Shown here in pieces: positions 18,068 to 25,095 of a stretch of DNA of 34,387 nt; positions within the stretch are counted from its first letter, which is position 1; each line of letters starts with the position of its first letter. Made by a program: the position numbers and the translations under genes. The stretch spans positions 1 to 34,387 of the forward strand of contig SPJO01000150.1 in assembly GCA_006844635.1 (NCBI GenBank). Direction: 5' to 3'. The notes below the pieces were generated by a model. It searched no databases and had not been told where the DNA came from. It saw nothing but the letters and a program-made list of their open reading frames with translations. Origin of the DNA: Methylophilaceae bacterium. GTDB taxonomy: Bacteria > Pseudomonadota > Gammaproteobacteria > Burkholderiales > Methylophilaceae.

Positions 18068-18117
18068 GTGGTTGGCGACGCTGTCAGTTGGCTGTGAGTA
18101 GAAATAAAGGAAATTGA

Positions 18118-19056
18118 TTGTTAAAACAAAGGACATTAAAAGAGCAGGTGAGCGCGACTGGCGTTGGATTGCATAACGGAGAAAAAGTGACACTGACACT
18201 TCTGCCCGCCGCAATTGACACTGGAATCGTATATCGGCGCACCGATTTGCCCGGTAAGCCTGAAATACAAGCGACCCCTGATGCAGTGAGTGATACGCGC
18301 ATGTGCTCTGCCCTAGAGAAAAACGGTGCGCGTGTTGCTACTGTTGAGCATTTAATGTCTGCCCTAGCTGGTTTGGGTGTGGATAACATTATTATTGAAG
18401 TCAGTGCTTCTGAAATTCCGATTATGGATGGGAGCTCTGGCCCCTTTATTTATTTGCTGCAATCAGCTGGTATTGTTGAACAGTCTGCAGCAAAAAAGTT
18501 TATCAAGATTAACCAAGCCATAGAAGTCAAAGAAGATGATAAATGGGTGCGCTTTGACCCATACCATGGCTTTAAAATGGACTTTACCATTGATTTTGCA
18601 CACCCTGTGTTCGAAAACTCTGGTAACAATGTCAAAATTGATTTTGCTGATAATACCTATGTCAGTGAAATTAGCCGAGCGCGCACGTTTGGCTTTATGC
18701 ATGAGGTGGAATACTTACGTGCAAATGGGTTAGCGCGAGGTGGCAGTTTAGATAACGCAATCGTTTTGGATGAATTTCGTGTATTAAATACAGACGGCTT
18801 GCGTTATGACGATGAGTTTGCAAAACATAAAGTGCTAGATGCGATTGGTGATTTGTATATGTTGGGCCATCCAGTGCTCGGTGCTTATACAGCCTTTAAG
18901 TCTGGCCATGGTTTAAATAACCAATTAATTCGCGCGTTGATGGCGGATGCCTCAGCTTGGGAATACGTAACTTTTGAGGATATAGAACAAGCGCCAATTG
19001 GCTTTAGAGAGCAAGTTGATTTGTTCAAACCTAATGTCATGCCGCACTTTAATTAA
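18118..19056 (+). CDS. lpxC: UDP-3-O-acyl-GlcNAc deacetylase LpxC
   Basis: LpxC is the zinc amidase that commits UDP-3-O-acyl-GlcNAc to lipid A synthesis. Zinc and catalytic residues are visible: VEHLMSAL with His78, HKVLDAIGD with His237 and Asp241, and KSGH with His264. Its 312 residues compare with 305 in E. coli. The start is TTG: MLKQRTLKEQV aligns with the usual MIKQRTLK opening, AAAGGA (18106-18111) is six bases upstream, and no ATG is available there. The gene follows ftsZ as in many proteobacterial dcw clusters, but with a 107-bp gap holding a hairpin. Confidence 0.96.
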   Translation: MLKQRTLKEQVSATGVGLHNGEKVTLTLLPAAIDTGIVYRRTDLPGKPEIQATPDAVSDTRMCSALEKNGARVATVEHLMSALAGLGVDNIIIEVSASEIPIMDGSSGPFIYLLQSAGIVEQSAAKKFIKINQAIEVKEDDKWVRFDPYHGFKMDFTIDFAHPVFENSGNNVKIDFADNTYVSEISRARTFGFMHEVEYLRANGLARGGSLDNAIVLDEFRVLNTDGLRYDDEFAKHKVLDAIGDLYMLGHPVLGAYTAFKSGHGLNNQLIRALMADASAWEYVTFEDIEQAPIGFREQVDLFKPNVMPHFN

Positions 19057-19071
19057 AGGATACAGCTGCCT

Positions 19072-19254
19072 TTGTTGATTGTTCGACTTGCCGCCATCTT
19101 TACCATCATTGCTGTGTTTGTATTGTTAGCAGCTTTTGCGTTCACACGTGATAAAAAATACCTGAGGGCGATTCGGCGGTTGCTGATTTATACAGCTTGG
19201 CTTGTGGTCCTCTTGGTTTTATTTATTTTAATTGCCAGAGTTATTCGGATTTAG
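19072..19254 (+). CDS. Small two-helix inner-membrane protein of unknown function
   Basis: This 60-residue product has two hydrophobic segments, about residues 5-23 (RLAAIFTIIAVFVLLAAFA) and 40-57 (YTAWLVVLLVLFILIARV). They are joined by a basic loop, FTRDKKYLRAIRRLL, which the positive-inside rule would place in the cytoplasm. There is no ATG in the frame. TTG 19072 is used here, but TTG 19075 and CTG 19066 are also possible; AAAGGA at 19055-19060, overlapping the lpxC stop, spaces best to CTG. It fills the gap between lpxC and slt, ending two bases before the slt start, so it is probably translated with them. I do not recognise a named family. Confidence 0.65.
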   Translation: MLIVRLAAIFTIIAVFVLLAAFAFTRDKKYLRAIRRLLIYTAWLVVLLVLFILIARVIRI

Positions 19255-19256
19255 CT

Positions 19257-21179
19257 ATGCACCTGCGTATGAAATCAATCATCAGTTTTTGTGTCCTGTT
19301 TGTGTTCTATGCGAGCACAGCCTATGCGAATAACCTCGATGAGCTCGTCGTTAAAGCGCGCAAAGCTTATGATAAAGAAGATGTCGCAGCATTAAAGCAG
19401 TATGCGGATCAGTTGCATGCGGCTAACCACTTGTTAGCCCCTTATGCGGAATATTGGTTAATGCGGCGTGATATCGAGCATGTCGATAATGCAGAAATTG
19501 CCAGCTTTATTCAGCAATATAGTGATTATGCGTTTGCTGATCGCTTGCGCGGCGAGTATTTGAAGAAGCTTGGCTTGCAAAAAGACTGGCCTGCTTTTTC
19601 CTATCAGTATGCCCAATATCAATTAGAAGATGCAGCTGTGAACTGTTATGCAGAAGAGGCTTATCATTCACATCCGAATGCTGGCTCGTTATCTGGTGCT
19701 AAACACTTATGGTTAACGGCTAAGGCTCGCCCTAAGGATTGTGGCCGCCTATTTGATTTGATGCAAGCTGAAGGCGTGATTGACGAAGAAGCTGTGATGC
19801 AGCGCTTTAGAATGGCTTTGGGTAAAAATCGGGTCACATTGGCAAGGTCGATTGTGAAGCGTAGTCAGTATTATCGTGCACATTATCAAAGTTTATTGAA
19901 GCGAGCCGCTTCAAAGCCACAGCGCATTATTGATAAGCAACAGGCTTCATTTAAATCACGCATCGGTCGTGAAATTAATTTGTATGCACTCGTCACCATG
20001 GCAAAAAAAGACACATGGAAAGCATTGAATGCATTTAAAAAGGTGCAAAATAAATTCAACGTAGATGAGCGCGGTTATTTTTACAGTATGTTAGGCCTAG
20101 TGGCGGCTAAACGGCATGAGCCAGAAGCCACTATCTGGTTCCAAAAGGCAGATATAGAGTCTATGAATGATGAGCAAGTGTCGTGGTTTGCACGCGCTAC
20201 TTTACGACAACGAGACTGGGTCGGCTTGCTACGCATTATTGAGAATATGCCTGCCGCAGTTGCTGATGAAGCGCGCTGGCGCTATTGGAAAGCACGTTCG
20301 CTGATTGCACGTCAGCGTGGCGATGAAGCACAGGGTATTTTATTAAATCTTGCACCAGAGCGGCATTATTATGGCTGGTTGGCGCAAGATGAAATTCGCA
20401 ACTATAAGCCTAAGCCGCTTCTACATTACAAACCAAAAAAACAAGAAATTAATAAGGTTGGTACTATTGCTGCAGTTAAACGTGCTGAGGCTTTGTTAAA
20501 TCTAGAGTTACGTTGGGAAGGTAAAAAAGAGTGGGCGAAGGCTATTGAGGGCTTCGATGATAAACGCATACTCGCTGCAGCACATTTTGCTAACCAAAAA
20601 CAGTGGTATGACATTGCAGTGAATACGGCAGATAGAACACGGGAGTGGCATGATTTTTCACTACGATATTTAACGCCGTATAAAAAATTAATGCAGCAGG
20701 CAGCTAGGAGACATGCTGTTGATTTGACTTGGGTCTATGGGATTACGCGGCAAGAAAGTCGCTTTATGCATTATGCTAAATCGCATGCTGGTGCCGCGGG
20801 CTTAATGCAATTAATGCCAACTACTGCGAGGTGGGCTGCTAAGCGTGCTGGCGTATCAAACTACAAACGCAGCATGATTTATGAATTAGATACCAATATT
20901 AATATTGGTACGTATTACTTAAGTTATGCTGAAAATTCAATGAATGGTAATAAAATCATGGCAACAGCTGGCTATAATGCAGGGCCTAGTCGTGCTAAAA
21001 GGTGGCGTGCAAACGAGCCATTAGAAGGTGCGATTTATGCGGAAACAATTCCGTTTAATGAAACACGCGTCTATGTACAACGGGTAATGGCAAATGCACA
21101 TATGTACGCTAAGCAACTGCGTGGCAGTAGCCGCCAAACATTAAAGCAGAGAATGGGTACAATTCCAGCAAAATCATAG
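19257..21179 (+). CDS. slt: Soluble lytic murein transglycosylase (Slt70 family)
   Basis: This periplasmic enzyme cleaves glycan strands to 1,6-anhydro-MurNAc products. A signal peptide is clear: MHLRMKSIISFCVLFVFYAS, ending near AYA-NN (about residues 20-23). A long alpha-helical superhelix follows, then the SLT catalytic domain with ITRQESRF, catalytic Glu500, HAGAAGLMQLMPTTARW, and TAGYNAGPSRAKRWR. The 640 residues match E. coli Slt (645). ATG 19257 is preferred over upstream in-frame codons because it begins the signal peptide and GGA (19247-19249) is seven bases upstream; ATG 19269 is an alternative. It sits two bases after the small membrane protein gene. Confidence 0.93.
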   Translation: MHLRMKSIISFCVLFVFYASTAYANNLDELVVKARKAYDKEDVAALKQYADQLHAANHLLAPYAEYWLMRRDIEHVDNAEIASFIQQYSDYAFADRLRGEYLKKLGLQKDWPAFSYQYAQYQLEDAAVNCYAEEAYHSHPNAGSLSGAKHLWLTAKARPKDCGRLFDLMQAEGVIDEEAVMQRFRMALGKNRVTLARSIVKRSQYYRAHYQSLLKRAASKPQRIIDKQQASFKSRIGREINLYALVTMAKKDTWKALNAFKKVQNKFNVDERGYFYSMLGLVAAKRHEPEATIWFQKADIESMNDEQVSWFARATLRQRDWVGLLRIIENMPAAVADEARWRYWKARSLIARQRGDEAQGILLNLAPERHYYGWLAQDEIRNYKPKPLLHYKPKKQEINKVGTIAAVKRAEALLNLELRWEGKKEWAKAIEGFDDKRILAAAHFANQKQWYDIAVNTADRTREWHDFSLRYLTPYKKLMQQAARRHAVDLTWVYGITRQESRFMHYAKSHAGAAGLMQLMPTTARWAAKRAGVSNYKRSMIYELDTNINIGTYYLSYAENSMNGNKIMATAGYNAGPSRAKRWRANEPLEGAIYAETIPFNETRVYVQRVMANAHMYAKQLRGSSRQTLKQRMGTIPAKS

Positions 21180-21199
21180 GGTTAAGGTAGGTGAGTTAG

Positions 21200-22165
21200 A
21201 TGGCAATGAATAGAATAGCGGTGGTCGGTGGTGCTGGTTTTGTCGGCAGTAGTATCGTCAGTAAATTAGATGAGGCAGGTTATCAAGTCAAGGTGTTAAC
21301 ACGGCATCGTGAACGTGCAAAACACCTTATTTTATTGCCGAATGTGCAAGTGAAAACCTGTGATATTCATGATGATAAAGCGCTCACTGATAGCTTGCGT
21401 GGTTGTGATGCTGTGATCAACTTGGTTGGTATTCTTTATGAAACACGTAAGCAAACATTCGACCTGATACATCATCAATTACCCAAACGTTTGGCTGCTA
21501 TCTGTGATGATTTAGGCATTGATCGGTTGATACATATGAGCGCCTTAGGTGCGAGTGAACAAGCGCCTAGTGCCTACCTGCAAAGTAAAGCACGCGGTGA
21601 AGTTGCCTTGAGTCAATTCAAAGGTGGTGTCAATATGACCACATTTAAACCATCAGTTATTTTTGGTCGTGGTGATCGTTTCTTAACGATGTTTTCTATG
21701 CTCATTAAATTTTTGCCAATCATTTTTTTAGCCAAGCCTGATGCGAAGTTTCAACCAATTTGGGTTGAAGATGTCGCAACTATTTTTGTGAACAGCTTAG
21801 ACAATACTGACACCTATGCGAAAAGCTATGCGTTAGCTGGGCCTAAGGTTTACTCCTTACGTGAGCTGATAGAGAAAACCATGCAGATGATGGGCAAGCA
21901 GCGGTGGATTATTGGCTTGAGCGACCGCTTATCTTATCTACAAGCATGGTTTTTAGAGTGGTTGCCAGTAAAGTTGATGACACGCGATAATGTGCGCTCA
22001 ATGGAAGTAGCTAACATTTCGAAGGCGCCGATGGCTGAAGAAATTAAGCAGTCATTAGCCTCGCTTGAAGCCATTATGCCAACCTATATTGTTAATCAAA
22101 CACCCCGGGCAGCTTATGACCAGTTTAGGACAGCTGCTGGTCGCATTATCAATGCCCGAAGATAA
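21200..22165 (+). CDS. NDUFA9-like NAD(P)-binding extended SDR protein
   Basis: This is an atypical extended short-chain dehydrogenase of the type usually annotated as the complex I NDUFA9 subunit family in bacteria. The N-terminal dinucleotide loop is IAVVGGAGFVGSSIVSKL (about residues 5-22). INLVGILYE, IHMSALGA and FKPSVIFGRGDRF follow and match the family pattern, where the usual YxxxK catalytic pair is replaced by SAYLQSKARGE-like sequence. No transmembrane helix is clear. The substrate is unknown. The start has a good ribosome site (AAGGTAGGTGA, 21184-21194). Its 3' end overlaps the cca start by 14 bp. A direct role in complex I should not be assumed. Confidence 0.8.
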   Translation: MAMNRIAVVGGAGFVGSSIVSKLDEAGYQVKVLTRHRERAKHLILLPNVQVKTCDIHDDKALTDSLRGCDAVINLVGILYETRKQTFDLIHHQLPKRLAAICDDLGIDRLIHMSALGASEQAPSAYLQSKARGEVALSQFKGGVNMTTFKPSVIFGRGDRFLTMFSMLIKFLPIIFLAKPDAKFQPIWVEDVATIFVNSLDNTDTYAKSYALAGPKVYSLRELIEKTMQMMGKQRWIIGLSDRLSYLQAWFLEWLPVKLMTRDNVRSMEVANISKAPMAEEIKQSLASLEAIMPTYIVNQTPRAAYDQFRTAAGRIINARR

Positions 22166-23378
22166 AGCATTAGAGGTTTATACCGTTGGTGGCGCTGTCC
22201 GTGACGCGTTATTAGGTCTACCTGTTCAGGATTTAGATTACGTCGTCGTCGGTGCGACAGCAGAGGAAATGACAGCGCTCGGTTATAAACCTGTCGGCAA
22301 GGACTTTCCTGTGTTTTTGCACCCTACTAGCCATGACGAATATGCCTTAGCCAGAACTGAACGCAAAGTGGGTAAGGGCTATAAAGGTTTTACCGTTTAT
22401 GCGGCGCCCGATGTAACTTTAGAGGATGATTTATGCCGGCGTGACTTCACCATGAATGCCATTGCCAAAAGTGCGGACGGACATTTAATTGATCCACACC
22501 AAGGCCAAGCGGACATTCAACAAAAAATCATTCGTCATGTCGGTGATGCTTTTGTAGAAGATCCTGTCCGCATTTTAAGAGCGGCACGTTTTGCAGCACG
22601 CTTCGTTGATTTTACGATTGCGCCAGAAACCATGCGCTTAATGCAAGAGATGGTCGCAGCAGGCGAGGTTGATGCATTGGTTTCAGAGCGAGTATGGCAG
22701 GAGCTATCAAAGGGTTTAATGGAGCCGCAGCCCAGCCGCATGTTTGATGTATTACGCCAATGTGGCGCGCTAAAAAAAATATTACCAGAACTGGACTGTC
22801 TATGGGGCGTACCACAGCCAGAAAAACACCACCCAGAAGTCGATACTGGCGTCCATGTCATGATGTGTATCGATTATGCAGCGAAACAGCAATTTAACTT
22901 GCCCGTTCGTGTAGCCACTTTACTGCATGATTTAGGCAAAGGGACAACGCCTCAAGAAATGCTACCAAGGCATATTGGTCACGACGCTCGTGGTGCGAAA
23001 CTGGTTAGAGAAGTGAGTAAGCGCTTACGAATCCCTAATGACTGTAAAGAATTGGCATATATTGTCGCGAAATTTCATATAAAAGAGCATCAAGTGATGC
23101 AGATGAAGCCAAGCACATTATTACAATTCTTGATGGAGTTGGATGCTATTCGACAACCAGAGCGGTTCGAACTGTTTTTACAAGCTTGTGAAGCTGATGT
23201 TCGGGGGCGCTTAGGGTTATCTGAGACGCCCATCCCACAAGCAGCCGTTATGCGCAAAGCGTTAGCAGCGGCAAATAGTATCAATGCAGGTGAAGTGGCG
23301 AAGCAGCAGCAAGAACCCGCGCAAATTAAACAGGCAATTTTTGAAGCTAGGTTAGTACAAGTAAAAGCAGTGCTGTAA
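22152..23378 (+). CDS. cca: CCA tRNA nucleotidyltransferase, multifunctional (with HD domain)
   Basis: Cca adds or repairs the 3'-CCA of tRNAs. The nucleotidyltransferase signature GGAVRD is at residues 13-18, with the metal-binding DLD at 27-29 and RRDFTMNAIA near 96-105. An HD phosphohydrolase domain (LLHDLGKG, HD at 259-260) marks the multifunctional form with 2',3'-cyclic phosphodiesterase and phosphatase activity. ATG 22152 gives 408 residues, close to E. coli (412), and begins seven residues before the conserved core. Longer in-frame starts would lie deep inside the upstream gene. No ribosome site precedes it, so translation probably depends on coupling through the 14-bp overlap. Confidence 0.94.
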   Translation: MPEDKALEVYTVGGAVRDALLGLPVQDLDYVVVGATAEEMTALGYKPVGKDFPVFLHPTSHDEYALARTERKVGKGYKGFTVYAAPDVTLEDDLCRRDFTMNAIAKSADGHLIDPHQGQADIQQKIIRHVGDAFVEDPVRILRAARFAARFVDFTIAPETMRLMQEMVAAGEVDALVSERVWQELSKGLMEPQPSRMFDVLRQCGALKKILPELDCLWGVPQPEKHHPEVDTGVHVMMCIDYAAKQQFNLPVRVATLLHDLGKGTTPQEMLPRHIGHDARGAKLVREVSKRLRIPNDCKELAYIVAKFHIKEHQVMQMKPSTLLQFLMELDAIRQPERFELFLQACEADVRGRLGLSETPIPQAAVMRKALAAANSINAGEVAKQQQEPAQIKQAIFEARLVQVKAVL

Positions 23379-23419
23379 GTTTTGGCAAGCTATCTGCTGC
23401 TGATTGCGGTTGTTTCGCG

Positions 23420-23425
23420 TAAAAT
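23420..23425 (+). promoter_or_regulatory. Possible -10 element of pyrD
   Basis: TAAAAT lies six bases before the pyrD ATG in a 53-bp gap. The best -35 at 17 bp is CTGCTG (23397-23402), which is poor. If real, transcription would start at or near the A of the ATG. Confidence 0.3.
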
Positions 23426-23431
23426 GTCACC

Positions 23432-24445
23432 ATGAATTTATATCCTATTGCCAAATCACTGTTGTTTCAGCTAGAGGCCGAACGTGCACACGACATCACA
23501 CTTAAAGGCTTGAAAATTAGCGAGCAATTAGGCTTGCTTAGTTTTACATCGTCGCCCCAGTGTGAAGCACGTGAAGTCATGGGCTTAAGCTTTCCTAATC
23601 CCATTGGTTTGGCAGCTGGTCTTGATAAAAATGGTGCTGTAATTGATGGCATGGCGGCACTGGGCTTCGGCTTTATTGAGGTTGGTACCGTAACGCCAAG
23701 GCCGCAACCAGGTAACCCTAAACCGCGTTTATTTCGCTTGCCAGAAGCCAACGGTATTATTAACCGTTTTGGCTTTAATAATTTAGGTGTTGATCAGCTG
23801 GTAAAGAATGTCAAAGCTGCAAAATTCAGTGGCATTTTGGGCATCAACATTGGTAAAAACTTTGATACGCCTAATGCACAAGCTGTGAATGATTATCTGA
23901 CTTGTATGGGTAAAGTCTATCCGCATGCGAGCTATATTACCGTGAATATTTCATCGCCCAACACAAAGAACTTACGCGACTTACAGGAAAAAGAAGCACT
24001 GTCAGCTTTGTTGGCTGCACTGAAACAATCACAACAGCAATTAGCGCAACAACATGGCCGTTATGTGCCTGTAGCACTAAAAATTGCACCAGATCTCACC
24101 AAGGCGCAAGTCGTTGAAATCGCAGAGCTATTAATGCATCATCAAATAGATGGAGTGATTGCTACCAATACGACTTTAGCAAGAGACTTGGTCAAAGGCT
24201 TGCCGAATGCAGATGAAAAAGGCGGGCTATCTGGTACGCCTGTTCGTGCGCAGTCGACACAAGTTATTCAACAACTCGCGACAGAGTTAAAAGGTGCATT
24301 GCCGATTATTGGTGTTGGTGGCATTAGCAGCGGACAGGACGCTATTGAGAAAGTTGCTGCTGGTGCGAGTTTAGTGCAGGTTTATAGTGGGCTAATTTAT
24401 CAAGGGCCTAAGTTGGTACAAGATGTTTGTAAGGCGTTAGGCTAA
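23432..24445 (+). CDS. pyrD: Dihydroorotate dehydrogenase, class 2 (quinone-linked)
   Basis: PyrD oxidises dihydroorotate to orotate in pyrimidine synthesis and passes electrons to the quinone pool from the inner face of the membrane. The N-terminal amphipathic helical part (MNLYPIAKSLLFQLEAERAH) is the class 2 membrane-binding extension. FMN-barrel landmarks are PNPIGLAAGLDKNG, EVGTVTPRPQPGNPKPRLFR, and NISSPNTKNLRDLQ with catalytic Ser175. IIGVGGISSGQDA and KVAAGASLVQVYSGLIYQGP bind FMN phosphate. The 337 residues match E. coli (336). No ribosome site is visible before ATG. Confidence 0.96.
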   Translation: MNLYPIAKSLLFQLEAERAHDITLKGLKISEQLGLLSFTSSPQCEAREVMGLSFPNPIGLAAGLDKNGAVIDGMAALGFGFIEVGTVTPRPQPGNPKPRLFRLPEANGIINRFGFNNLGVDQLVKNVKAAKFSGILGINIGKNFDTPNAQAVNDYLTCMGKVYPHASYITVNISSPNTKNLRDLQEKEALSALLAALKQSQQQLAQQHGRYVPVALKIAPDLTKAQVVEIAELLMHHQIDGVIATNTTLARDLVKGLPNADEKGGLSGTPVRAQSTQVIQQLATELKGALPIIGVGGISSGQDAIEKVAAGASLVQVYSGLIYQGPKLVQDVCKALG

Positions 24446-24449
24446 GCGA

Positions 24450-25064
24450 ATGTCAACAACACCTATTTTATATTCCTATCGACGTTGTCCTTATGCGATG
24501 CGTGCAAGAATGGCCTTAAAATATGCGGGTATCGAAGTCGAAATACGTGAGATTTCATTGCGAGATAAGCCCAAACATATGGTGGCTATCTCACCGAAAG
24601 CAACTGTCCCAGTGTTGGTTATAAATGATAGTCGTGTGATTGATGAGAGCCTCGATATTATATACTGGGCTTTAGAGCAGTCTGACCAAGCAGGATGGTT
24701 AGCTTCAAACATTGATACAGCGAAAGCACTCATTGCAGAAAATGACAGCGGCTTTAAAGCCGCGTTAGATGCGTATAAATATGCAGATCGATACCCAGAA
24801 AAAACACAAGAAGAACACCGTGCGGATGGTGAAGTATTTCTGCAAAAGCTGGAAGATTTATTAGCGCAGTATGATGGCTTAAATGGCGCACTGCCTACAT
24901 TGGCGGATATTGCTATATTTCCATTTGTTCGCCAATTCCGTGGGGTAGATATCAAGTGGTTTGAAGCTTCTCAATACGTACGGCTAAATCAGTGGCTGCT
25001 TGGCTTAATCGAGTCTGATTTGTTTACGAGCATCATGCAAAAACACCCAACCTATATCGAATAG
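24450..25064 (+). CDS. Glutathione S-transferase-fold protein with a CPYA motif
   Basis: The 204-residue protein has an N-terminal thioredoxin-like domain, PILYSYRRCPYAMRARMAL, with Cys13 in the catalytic CPYA position, cis-Pro in KATVPVLVI, and the glutathione-binding VIDESLDI. An all-helical C-terminal domain follows (PTLADIAIFPFVRQF). Cysteine at this site suggests thiol-transferase or lyase-type chemistry as in beta/omega-class GSTs, rather than classical Tyr/Ser conjugation. The natural substrate is unknown. It follows pyrD by four bases with a weak ribosome site. Its last codons form one arm of the terminator for clpA on the other strand. Confidence 0.85.
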   Translation: MSTTPILYSYRRCPYAMRARMALKYAGIEVEIREISLRDKPKHMVAISPKATVPVLVINDSRVIDESLDIIYWALEQSDQAGWLASNIDTAKALIAENDSGFKAALDAYKYADRYPEKTQEEHRADGEVFLQKLEDLLAQYDGLNGALPTLADIAIFPFVRQFRGVDIKWFEASQYVRLNQWLLGLIESDLFTSIMQKHPTYIE

Positions 25065-25072
25065 ATTGGGTG
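25039..25072 (-). terminator. Rho-independent terminator of clpA, inside the GST gene end
   Basis: CACCCAA (25044-25050) pairs with TTGGGTG (25066-25072). Read on the minus strand the hairpin is followed by TTTTTG (complement of 25038-25043), a normal intrinsic terminator, about 25 bases after the clpA stop. It overlaps the last seven codons of the GST gene. On the plus strand no T run follows. Confidence 0.7.
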
Positions 25073-25095
25073 CTGATAACCATAGTTGACTAAGG

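Noticed and set aside
21200..22165. Reading the NDUFA9-like protein as a true respiratory complex I subunit
   Set aside because: No nuo genes are near, and bacterial members of this family are not established complex I subunits; only the NAD(P)-binding fold is supported.
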